From: an uncultured Bacteroidota bacterium
Lineage (GTDB): Bacteria; Bacteroidota; Bacteroidia; Chitinophagales; Chitinophagaceae
DNA length: 64,000 bases
NCBI GenBank assembly: GCA_903877645.1
Contig: CAIRES010000073.1
Span: 1 to 64,000, forward strand
Direction: 5' to 3'
In this document: positions 35,696 to 43,327 of the stretch, piece by piece
Layout: every line of letters begins with the position of its first letter
Position numbering within the stretch: the stretch's first letter is position 1
Notes under the pieces: generated by a model
The model's database searches: none
Seen by the model: only the letters and a program-made list of their open reading frames with translations
Told to the model about the DNA's origin: nothing
Translations under genes and position numbers: made by a program

Positions 35696-36622
35696 ATGAA
35701 CGAAAGTATATTAATAACCGGGGCAAATAACGGGCTTGGAAAAGAGGCGGCCCGACAGTTAGCAATGAGAACGGAAACAAAAAAGGTGATCCTTTTCTGT
35801 AGAAATCAGGAAAGGGCCGAGGCAGCAAAAAAAGACCTGGAGCAGCAAACGGGAAAAACGATCTTTGAAATTGTTATTGGGGATGTTTCAGATGCAAATT
35901 CTGTAAGAAAAGCAGTAGAAAAAATAAAAGGACCTATCGATGCAGTGATTTTAAATGCAGGTGGAATGGTTGGGAAAACTGCTGCACAGGTTACTTCTTC
36001 CGGTATGAACCTACTAGCAGCGACTAATATTTTAGGCCATGTCGTGCTGGTAGAGGAATTAATAAAACGTGATCAGTTAAAAAAGGCAGTGCTTTTTGTA
36101 AGTGCAGAAGCAGTACCGGGAGTAAAGAGTCTTGGAATGAAGCCGGTAGCAATGAGAACTTCTTCTGTAGATGAGTTTGCGGGTGTTCTTGATGGTTCCT
36201 ATTTTGGTAATAAATTCGATGTAACGCAAGTATATGGCTACGTTAAATACGCAGGAACGATGTGGACGTTAGCAATGGCAAGAAAATATCCCGGCCTCAA
36301 GTTTGTTGTGATGAGTCCCGGGAATACCACGGGGACAGCGGCACCGGATAATTTGCCCGCGCCCATGCGTTTCATGCTGAAAAATTTTATGATGCCTGTT
36401 GTATTTCCATTGATGGGAGACATGGTGCATAAATTGGACGTAGGTGTAAAACGCTTTGTAGATGGCATTTCGGAAGATCGTTATAAAAGTGGCGTTTTTT
36501 ATGCCAGCAGAGAAGGCAAGTTATCGGGCAACGTAGTTGACCAGAGCACTTTCTACACTGATCTGAAAAACACTTCATTCCAAGATAACGCCGATAAAGC
36601 AATTCACCGCTTTATAAAATAG
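35696..36622 (+). CDS. SDR-family NAD(P)-dependent oxidoreductase
   Basis: 308 residues. The nucleotide-binding motif is 'TGANNGLG' at about 8-15, followed by 'NAGG' near 89 and a catalytic Tyr-x3-Lys in 'YGYVK', with a Ser in 'FVSAEA'. The substrate is not evident. A TetR gene with a shared operator lies directly upstream, so expression is probably induced by a small molecule. ATG at 35696. Confidence 0.86.
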   Translation: MNESILITGANNGLGKEAARQLAMRTETKKVILFCRNQERAEAAKKDLEQQTGKTIFEIVIGDVSDANSVRKAVEKIKGPIDAVILNAGGMVGKTAAQVTSSGMNLLAATNILGHVVLVEELIKRDQLKKAVLFVSAEAVPGVKSLGMKPVAMRTSSVDEFAGVLDGSYFGNKFDVTQVYGYVKYAGTMWTLAMARKYPGLKFVVMSPGNTTGTAAPDNLPAPMRFMLKNFMMPVVFPLMGDMVHKLDVGVKRFVDGISEDRYKSGVFYASREGKLSGNVVDQSTFYTDLKNTSFQDNADKAIHRFIK

Positions 36623-36650
36623 CTGGTACTGGCTACCATCTAAAGATCAC

Positions 36651-36699
36651 GCTCAACAACCTATTTTTTATCTTAGTGAACAATACGTGCAACGGGAAA
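36651..36699 (+). repeat. Direct repeat with 37252-37300
   Basis: 'cgctcaacaacctatt...gtgaacaatacg..aacggg' recurs at 37252-37300 with few differences. The two copies flank the small gene at 36818-37063 and a hairpin-rich stretch (37100-37240), so the interval may have moved as a unit. Confidence 0.6.
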
Positions 36700-36817
36700 A
36701 TGATTTTTACACAATAAGAACAGAGACTATTATTGAACGATGTTTTTTATTAGTTTTGGAAGACTTATGTAATAAGTACAATACCCCCTTCTTATTATTT
36801 ACAAAAAAATAAAAAAC

Positions 36818-37063
36818 ATGAAAACATACACATTAGATCAGCTCTCGAAAAAGAAATTTAAACCGGTAGATTGGCATAAATCAATCATGGATAGGCTTCG
36901 TGACGAAATGAACGGATACGATATTTCCGATGAGACATGGGAACGACATGTGTCCATTTGGATTACAGAAGCACTCAATGAGTTTAGTCTCGAACTAAGA
37001 AAAAAAATTGTAAGAGATTTAAAAAAAGGAAAAAAGAAAGTTTCCACTACTAAGATTGAGTAA
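36818..37063 (+). CDS. Hypothetical protein
   Basis: 81 residues, charged, probably all-helical, ending in a Lys-rich tail ('KKIVRDLKKGKKKVSTTKIE'). No family recognised. A+T-rich like its surroundings, so accessory. ATG at 36818. Confidence 0.5.
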   Translation: MKTYTLDQLSKKKFKPVDWHKSIMDRLRDEMNGYDISDETWERHVSIWITEALNEFSLELRKKIVRDLKKGKKKVSTTKIE

Positions 37064-37099
37064 ATATCGCTTTTGGCTTTTAAAGTTTGATTTGATATA

Positions 37100-37300
37100 T
37101 TCAATCCAGGTAAAGGTTGCAAACCGGCGATTACGTAGACACAGGTCGGCGGTGCTCAATGCTGGGCTACAGACCTGCGCCAGTGAACAGTGGTTGCGCG
37201 CACTCGCCAGTCAGAGACTGGCTACCGGCAAGGACGTAAATAAAATTTACGCCCAACAACCTATTCTTTTATTTTTGTGAACACTACGGGGAACGGGGAA
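37100..37300. repeat. Hairpin-rich repeat block
   Basis: It contains 'gccagtcagagactggc' (a perfect short hairpin), 'caggtcggcggtgctcaatgctgggctacagacctg' (long-arm pairing of 'caggtc' and 'gacctg') and the direct repeat shared with 36651-36699. 'ggaacatcacgaacaa' at 37297-37313 also recurs near 37956. No coding potential seen. Confidence 0.55.
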
Positions 37301-37317
37301 CATCACGAACAACACAA

Positions 37318-37815
37318 CTAGCGGGAACTACTGGCAACATGGGGATGACTTGCTTGCATATCTTCAATCAGCTTTTTCTTATAGCTTTCATAATCAATAA
37401 TAAGCATACCTAACAAATCATCCATGTTCATTTTTGTATTCTGGTTTCCCATATCTTTTCTTATTTCAATAATAACGTCAATAAATAGCACCAATGCGTC
37501 GCTGCCATTAGAACCAGCGGCTTGCGTCTTCCAATAAGCAAATTTTTTAACCACATTATCAGATCCATAAATCACCAATCCCTCAACAATTTTAAATAGT
37601 TTATCAATTGTTTCCTCCGAGACATTCCCTTGTTCTTTATTTTTTCAAATTGTCTCAAACATTGAAAAAAATAATTCAATAATCGATATATAAACGCCAT
37701 ACTTTTTTTCCGAAAGTTGCTTTTCTATTTCTCTTCTTTTTTCAATCTCAATTTTAAGTACATAGCCAATACCCGCAATTATTGCTGTTAACACTATAGT
37801 AAGTGACGATCCCAT
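37318..37815 (-). pseudogene. Membrane-anchored protein interrupted by an in-frame TGA
   Basis: From ATG 37815 the frame reads an N-terminal membrane segment (MGSSLTIVLTAIIAGIGYVL), a charged helix and 'GVYISIIELFFSMFETI', then a TGA at codon 57 (37645-37647), and continues in the same frame with 'KNKEQGNVSEETIDKLFKIVEGLVIYGSDNVVKKFAYWK...' to a stop at 37318. There is no frameshift, only the one stop. The 165-residue product is split into a 56-residue peptide and a downstream part without good start. No family recognised. A sequencing error changing CGA to TGA would restore it. Confidence 0.75.
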
Positions 37816-38032
37816 AAATTTCTATTTTTAAGTAAAATACATTTCGGAAGATTCTAACAAAGAAGATAACATAGAGCTATGGTATGTTACCCGAACTGCT
37901 CCAGTTGTCGATTGCAAATCGGCGGTATTCCAGTTCGCGATGCCCGCTGCGCGGAACATCACGAACAATGGGAATACGAAAAACGGGCAAAACTACTGTT
38001 TGTACCTAACAATCTCCAATCGGAGACCACAA

Positions 38033-38410
38033 TCAATTATCTATTTTTCGTTCAATGCATTTTTTAATCAGTTTTATTACCCCACCATTAGGAAGCACAG
38101 AATTTACAGTTGGTGTGGTATAAACTATACTATCCCTTTTATCTCGAAATTCGGCTGAAAAATTAAAATCCATATAGGAAACAGGTCTTTTATCCATATA
38201 TAGATATATAACGAAGTCCGCCGTTTCTTTACTTTTAGCAAAGCTCCAATAACCCCAACGCCCAAGCTCATCCAATGCTGCATCCACCATTACATGAGTT
38301 GGGCCCAAAACATATATCTTACTTTCTTTCGGTACTTGCTGTTTCAATGTTTGGGCATTGACCGAAATATTTAGCATCTGTAACATTATTAATAAGCCTA
38401 TTTTCTTCAT
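38033..38410 (-). CDS. Hypothetical secreted protein
   Basis: 125 residues with signal peptide (MKKIGLLIMLQMLNISVNAQ). The mature part ('KIYVLGPTHVMVDAALDELGRWGYWSFAKSKETADFVIYLYM') could adopt an alpha/beta fold. No family recognised. ATG at 38410. Confidence 0.6.
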   Translation of the reverse strand: MKKIGLLIMLQMLNISVNAQTLKQQVPKESKIYVLGPTHVMVDAALDELGRWGYWSFAKSKETADFVIYLYMDKRPVSYMDFNFSAEFRDKRDSIVYTTPTVNSVLPNGGVIKLIKKCIERKIDN

Positions 38411-38475
38411 AACTAAAAATTATTAAATTTCATTTGCGGAACAATTATAATAAAATAATGCTTAACGCGCAAACA

Positions 38476-38650
38476 TTAAGCCATCATTACCCATAGTGTA
38501 TTGACTCCGTCTGGCGCGAATCTGTAGCATAGCCCTTGCATGGCCGACTCGTCTACAAATCTAGCCCAGTTTACACCTACCGTACACACTCGGTTTTCAT
38601 CAATACCCCTATAGATTTTTCGTCTTGGAGCGTATTCAATTCCTTCCGAT
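38476..38650 (-). pseudogene. Possible gene remnant (C-terminal fragment)
   Basis: The minus strand ends in 'EYAPRRKIYRGIDENRVCTVGVNWARFVDESAMQGLCYRFAPDGVNTLWVMMA', which looks like real protein sequence, while everything upstream of it (38651-38919) is low-complexity intergenic DNA with repeated 'tttgtg' units. It may be the tail of a decayed gene. The rest of 38411-38992 shows nothing. Confidence 0.3.
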
Positions 38651-38955
38651 CTTTGTGTCGTATTTAAGCATTGTGATCTCTGTGTTTGCCATTGTGGCCT
38701 TTGTGTGAAATGACGCGCTTTGGTAACTAAATTCCTGATTCGGCGGCGCACCAAGACTACGTGAAACCGGCCATCGTGATGAAAAATCAGTGAGTAACAA
38801 AGTGAGCAACAATTCCTGCTCAAAACGACACAACTTATTGATTGCCAATAAAAATGTGAGCAATAAAAATGAGCAATTATACACACCTTTGTCATCGTGA
38901 GTTTGTCGAACGGAACCAATTAACCCTTTAACTAATTAACTAACCCGCAAAACGT

Positions 38956-38963
38956 TACCTTTG
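38956..38963 (+). promoter_or_regulatory. -7 box of the thiolase gene
   Basis: 'tacctttg' lies 29 bases before the ATG and matches TAnnTTTG. Confidence 0.55.
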
Positions 38964-38992
38964 CGCGACTTTTAATCACACAAAACAACAAC

Positions 38993-40171
38993 ATGAAAGA
39001 AGTATATATAGTATCGGCAGTGCGCACGCCTATAGGGGCGTGGGGCGGTGCGCTGAAGGATTTTTCGGCTACAAGGCTGGGCGCTATCGCCATCAAGGGC
39101 GCGCTAGAGAGAGCGGGTGTGAGTGCGGAGAGCGTGAACGAGGTGCTTATGGGCAGTGTGCTGCAGGCCAACCTGGGCCAGGCGCCTGCACGGCAGGCAG
39201 CAAGGTATGCAGGTGTGCCGGATAATGTACCCTGTACTACCGTGAACAAGGTATGTGCCAGCGGCATGAAGGCCGTGATGCAGGGTGCGCAGAGCATACT
39301 GCTGGGCGATAATGATGTAGTAGTAGCGGGTGGTATGGAGAGCATGAGCAATGTGCCCTTCTACAACGAAAACCTGCGCTGGGGCAATAAATACGGCAAT
39401 GTGACGGTGATAGACGGCCTGGCCAAGGATGGCCTGACGGATGTGTACCACAACTATGCTATGGGCAATGCCGCCGACCTGTGTGCCAGGGAATGCAACA
39501 TCAGCCGCGAGGCGCAGGACGAGTTTGCGATAGAAAGCTACAAGCGCAGCCAGGCAGCGTGGGATGGCGGCCTGTTTGAGAACGAAGTAGTGCCGGTAGA
39601 GGTGCCGCAGAAAAAAGGCGACCCGGTAAAAATAAGCAAGGACGAGGACCCATGGAATGTGAAGTTTGACAAGATAGCGGGCCTGCGCCCTGCCTTCAGC
39701 AAAGAAGGCACGGCCACAGCAGCCAACAGCAGCACCATGAATGATGGCGCGGCCGCACTGGTGCTGATGAGCAAGGAAAAAGCCGACGCACTGGGCATAA
39801 AGCCCCTGGCCAAGATAATAGGCTATGCGGATGCCGAGCAGGCACCGGAGTGGTTCACCACATCGCCATCTATAGCTGTGCCCAAAGCGGTAGCCAAGGC
39901 GGGCCTGAAAATGGAGGACATCAATTATTTTGAGCTGAATGAAGCCTTCAGCACTGTGGGCATAGTGAATATGCAGAAGATGGGCCTGAAGCCGGAGCAG
40001 GTGAATGTGAATGGCGGCGCGGTGGCGCTGGGCCATCCATTGGGCTGCAGCGGCGCACGCATCATCACTACCCTCATCAATGTACTGAAGCAGAAAGGCG
40101 GCAAGTATGGCGCGGCCGGGATATGTAATGGCGGGGGTGGCGCGAGTGCGGTGGTGATAGAGTTAATGTGA
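38993..40171 (+). CDS. Acetyl-CoA C-acetyltransferase (thiolase)
   Basis: 392 residues. It joins two acetyl-CoA to acetoacetyl-CoA or runs in reverse. The acyl-accepting Cys88 is in 'NKVCASGMKA', and the C-terminal catalytic pair is in 'NGGAVALGHPLGCSGARI' and 'GICNGGGGAS'. The N-terminus 'EVYIVSAVRTPIGAWGGALKDFSA' is the biosynthetic-thiolase type. No neighbouring fatty-acid or butanoate genes are present, so the pathway is not fixed. Confidence 0.95.
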   Translation: MKEVYIVSAVRTPIGAWGGALKDFSATRLGAIAIKGALERAGVSAESVNEVLMGSVLQANLGQAPARQAARYAGVPDNVPCTTVNKVCASGMKAVMQGAQSILLGDNDVVVAGGMESMSNVPFYNENLRWGNKYGNVTVIDGLAKDGLTDVYHNYAMGNAADLCARECNISREAQDEFAIESYKRSQAAWDGGLFENEVVPVEVPQKKGDPVKISKDEDPWNVKFDKIAGLRPAFSKEGTATAANSSTMNDGAAALVLMSKEKADALGIKPLAKIIGYADAEQAPEWFTTSPSIAVPKAVAKAGLKMEDINYFELNEAFSTVGIVNMQKMGLKPEQVNVNGGAVALGHPLGCSGARIITTLINVLKQKGGKYGAAGICNGGGGASAVVIELM

Positions 40172-40230
40172 TAAATGTGGTGGAATGTGCTCATGTGCAA
40201 TGCACTTAGCTTCTGACCTTTAAATATTTA

Positions 40231-40262
40231 GCAACGAACGGGAAACTGTTCGTTGCTTTTTG
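40231..40262 (+). terminator. Terminator of the thiolase gene
   Basis: 'gcaacgaac' / 'gttcgttgc' is a perfect 9-bp stem followed by T6. Confidence 0.88.
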
Positions 40263-40318
40263 GTCTAAGTGTGTGAGAGCGAAGAAACAGAGCGGGGAGC
40301 GGGTGTACGCAAGAAGGG

Positions 40319-40447
40319 CCACCACATAGGCACATAGACCACATAGGAACGAGTAATTTATTGCTGCTATGTGTTTTGTTTTGGAGGCGTGGTTTAGTTC
40401 ACATAGGTAGCGCATACACTGAGGTGACGTATGTGCCTATGTTGTGG
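40319..40447. repeat. Inverted repeat element in the thiolase-GT87 gap
   Basis: 'ccaccacataggcacata' (40319-40336) and 'tatgtgcctatgttgtgg' (40430-40447) pair with one mismatch and enclose ~93 bp with further 'acatagg' units. It may be a small non-autonomous element. No gene in 40263-40497. Confidence 0.6.
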
Positions 40448-40497
40448 AAATTTTCGGTTTCCCGTTTTTCGTTGTAAATTGTTGGTGAATAATATTG

Positions 40498-41760
40498 ATG
40501 GTGGGAAATTCGTCTTTTGTTGCGTGGTTTAAGAAGCTGGTGTTCGATCCGCGGTTCCTGGTGGCGGTGTATGTGGGAGCGGCGGTGTTCACATCGGTGC
40601 AACTGGTGATGATGGGGAGCCACTTGTATCATGCGCCCGTAGAGCCCTATCCTGACGACATCATGAACCACCCGCAGTACATGAACCTGTTTTGGGGCAA
40701 GCAGCTAACGGAGTTCAACAACTACCTCATCTTTAAAGGGTCTTACTTTCATTTGCTGCACGGCCAAAACCTGTATGGCATCTTCCCGGACGAGCACTGG
40801 GACTTTTATAAGTACAGTCCCACGTTTGCATTGCTGATGGCGCCAATGGCCTACCTGCCCAACCTGGCCGGCCTAATGATCTGGAATGTGCTGAATGTGC
40901 TGGCGGTGTGCATGGCAGTGCGGATGCTGCCCTTTACCTCGCGGGTGCATGCGATACTGCTGTGGTTCATAGTAAACGATATGGTGACCTGCCTGAGCAA
41001 TGCCCAGAGCAATGGCCTGATGTGCGGACTGATGGTGGCGGCCTACTGCTGCCTGCAGAACAACAAGGCCATATGGGCCACGCTGTGGCTGGCGCTGGCT
41101 ACCTACATCAAGGTATATGGGGCTATAGGCTTCTGCCTGTTCCTCTTCTACCCGGACAAGATCAGGTTTGTACTCTACGCCATCTTCTGGAATGTGGTGC
41201 TGCTGGCGCTGCCGCTGATCGTAACGCCGCTGCATACGCTGGTATGGCAGTACCACAACTGGGCTACCCTGCTGATGGCGGATGCGAGCACCGCAACGGG
41301 TATATCGGTAGCGGGGTGGCTGCATAGCTGGTTTGGCATAGATGCCAAGGGGGTAGTGAGCGTGGTAGGGCTTGCGTTGTTCCTGGTGCCATTTATACGG
41401 TACAAGCTATACCGGGACGAGCTGTATAAGATACTGACACTGGCGGGGATGCTGGTATGGGTGATCATCTTTAACCACAAGGCCGAGTCATCGACCTACA
41501 TCATAGCCGTGACGGGGGTGGGTATCTGGTACTTTGCCAACCCAAGGGCCAACTGGCGCACAGCGCTGATATTGCTGGTGTTCTTCTTCACCTGCCTCTC
41601 CGGTACCGACTTCTTTCCGACGTATGTGAAGAAGCATTTTGTGTACCCGTATACCATAAAGGTGGTGCCTTGTATACTGGTGTGGTGCGTGATATTTGTG
41701 CAATTGATGACGGCCTCTCCCCGGCACTCTCCGAAGGAGAGGGAGGTGTTATCCAAGTAA
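40498..41760 (+). CDS. GT87-family (DUF2029) mannosyltransferase-like membrane protein
   Basis: 420 residues from ATG 40498, about ten membrane segments. The first loop with 'NNYLIFKGSYFHLLHGQNLYG' followed by 'FYKYSPTFALLMAPMAYLP' is the DUF2029/GT87 pattern of polyprenol-phosphate-dependent glycosyltransferases. The last 14 residues (SPRHSPKEREVLSK) are encoded by a dispersed intergenic repeat (41716-41752). Acceptor unknown. Confidence 0.82.
   Translation: MVGNSSFVAWFKKLVFDPRFLVAVYVGAAVFTSVQLVMMGSHLYHAPVEPYPDDIMNHPQYMNLFWGKQLTEFNNYLIFKGSYFHLLHGQNLYGIFPDEHWDFYKYSPTFALLMAPMAYLPNLAGLMIWNVLNVLAVCMAVRMLPFTSRVHAILLWFIVNDMVTCLSNAQSNGLMCGLMVAAYCCLQNNKAIWATLWLALATYIKVYGAIGFCLFLFYPDKIRFVLYAIFWNVVLLALPLIVTPLHTLVWQYHNWATLLMADASTATGISVAGWLHSWFGIDAKGVVSVVGLALFLVPFIRYKLYRDELYKILTLAGMLVWVIIFNHKAESSTYIIAVTGVGIWYFANPRANWRTALILLVFFFTCLSGTDFFPTYVKKHFVYPYTIKVVPCILVWCVIFVQLMTASPRHSPKEREVLSK
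41716..41752 (+). repeat. Dispersed repeat forming the end of the GT87 gene
   Basis: 'ctctccgaaggagag' is a short palindrome, flanked by 'ccccggca' and 'ggaggtgtt'. It is a variant of the intergenic element at 2154-2180 ('ccccgaccctaaagggaggtgtt'). Confidence 0.6.
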
Positions 41761-41844
41761 AAGGAAGAAAAAAGGCTCAATGCCTGCCTGGGCAGAGGGT
41801 TCAATGGAATGAAGTAAATACAACGTTACGTTTAACTGCAAATA

Positions 41845-42057
41845 ATGAATGACAATATTGTTGATGCTATTGGCGAGTTGTTGTTGTATTGCATACCGGT
41901 AACTCCTTTCATTACGGTGCCTTTGATGTGGAAATTGAGCAGCCAAAAGAAAGTGGTGAAGGGATTGCTGGGGCTATTATTTGCTTTGATATTATCCTTA
42001 TCGCTGGCTGCTATCAGCTTTGGGATAGCAGCCAGGAATGGTATGGGGCCGGGATGA
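41845..42057 (+). CDS. Possible small membrane protein
   Basis: 70 residues with two hydrophobic segments ('LLLYCIPVTPFITVPLMW' and 'LLGLLFALILSLSLAAISFGIA') and Lys between them. No family recognised. ATG at 41845. Confidence 0.45.
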   Translation: MNDNIVDAIGELLLYCIPVTPFITVPLMWKLSSQKKVVKGLLGLLFALILSLSLAAISFGIAARNGMGPG

Positions 42058-42123
42058 TGTTGCGACTATATTTCTTTCGGAAAAAGGCATTAATATTATA
42101 GCTGTAATTAAAAAACAGTGTTC

Positions 42124-43098
42124 ATGCTTTTTGAAGGAAAGTTTACAGAAGACGGATTTGATAACCGGGTGACCAGGTTATTCGGTATCAAATATCCCAT
42201 TATACAGGCCGGTATGATCTGGGCATCGGGTTGGCGGCTGGCAAGTGCGGTGAGTAATGCCGGCGGGCTGGGCATTATAGGCGCGGGCAGCATGTACCCC
42301 GATGTGCTGCTGGAACATATACAAAAGTGCAAGGCGGCTACCGGCAAGCCTTTCGCGGTGAACCTGCCGCTTTTATATCCCGACATAGAACAGCATGTAG
42401 CACACATCATCAATGAGCAAGTGCCGATCGTATTCACATCGGCGGGCAACCCCAAAATATGGACGGCAAAGCTGAAGGCCGAAGGTATAACCGTTGTGCA
42501 TGTGGTATCGAGCGCGAAGTTTGCTCGCAAGTGCGAGGATGCGGGTGTGGATGCCGTAGTGGCCGAGGGCTTTGAAGCAGGGGGGCATAACGGGCGGGAA
42601 GAAACCACCACGCTGTGCCTGCTGCCTGCTGCGCGGGCAGCCATAAGCATACCCTTGATAGGCGCAGGCGGCATAGGCAGCGGCAGGGGCATGTATGCGG
42701 CTATGGCGCTGGGTGCAGAAGGCGCGCAGATAGGCAGCCGGTTCGTGTGCACACCGGAGGCATCGAGCCATAGCAATTTTAAAGAAGCCATCATCAAGGC
42801 CAATGAGGGCGATACCATAGTAGCCCTGAAAAAATTAACTCCTGTACGCCTCATCAAGAATGAGTTTTACAAACAGGTACAGGTTGCCGAAGACGCCGGC
42901 TCATCAAAAGAAGAGCTGGAAACTTTGCTGGGCAGGGCGCGCGCCAAGAAGGGCATGTTTGAAGGGATGATGGACGAAGGGGAGCTGGAAATAGGGCAAG
43001 TAAGCAGCATGATCAAAGAGATAAAACCAGCCGCAGAAGTGGTTGCCGAAATATGGGCAGAGTTTAAAAACGTCTATACAGCTCCGTTTAAGTATTAA
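42124..43098 (+). CDS. NAD(P)H-dependent flavin oxidoreductase / nitronate monooxygenase-like
   Basis: 324 residues from ATG 42124 (GTG two codons earlier is possible). A TIM-barrel FMN protein: 'RVTRLFGIKYPIIQAGMIWASG', 'SNAGGLGIIG', catalytic-type His in 'GFEAGGHNGR', and phosphate-binding 'IPLIGAGGIGSGRGMYAAMALGAEGAQIGSRFV'. The family includes 2-nitropropane dioxygenases and FabK-like enoyl reductases. With FabI in the window, a detoxifying nitronate role is more likely than FabK, but this is inference. Confidence 0.85.
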   Translation: MLFEGKFTEDGFDNRVTRLFGIKYPIIQAGMIWASGWRLASAVSNAGGLGIIGAGSMYPDVLLEHIQKCKAATGKPFAVNLPLLYPDIEQHVAHIINEQVPIVFTSAGNPKIWTAKLKAEGITVVHVVSSAKFARKCEDAGVDAVVAEGFEAGGHNGREETTTLCLLPAARAAISIPLIGAGGIGSGRGMYAAMALGAEGAQIGSRFVCTPEASSHSNFKEAIIKANEGDTIVALKKLTPVRLIKNEFYKQVQVAEDAGSSKEELETLLGRARAKKGMFEGMMDEGELEIGQVSSMIKEIKPAAEVVAEIWAEFKNVYTAPFKY

Positions 43099-43327
43099 GT
43101 ATCTTATTTATTTTTCCTAACCTTTTTCTGGAATAATCTGTCTTATTTAACGAGCAAATGAGGTTTTTTGATCAAATGTGCATCTGTGGCATGTAGTTTG
43201 TGGATAATGTATTGAAAATGAGGATGAAAAATGCCCTATAGATCGTAGAAAAAAAGCAATAAGTAGTTCTTTTGCTTAGTTTTTATATATTTGTATAGTA
43301 TTCTTATATTTTGTCTGATAAAGTATT

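Noticed and set aside
37645-37647. TGA read as selenocysteine
   Set aside because: No selenocysteine insertion hairpin follows it, the neighbouring residues are not redox-like, and no selenoprotein family is recognised.
39104-40036. Long leftward frame opposite the thiolase gene
   Set aside because: It is the antisense shadow of a strongly conserved coding sequence, and its product is rich in His, Tyr and Ala without domain signals.
40498-43098. One operon linking GT87, the small membrane protein and the nitronate monooxygenase
   Set aside because: Gaps of 84 and 66 bases with no shared function; an operon cannot be argued beyond same-strand order.
42124-43098. FabK-type enoyl-ACP reductase
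   Set aside because: A FabI is present in the window and the sequence gives no FabK-specific support; nitronate monooxygenase-like is the safer call.
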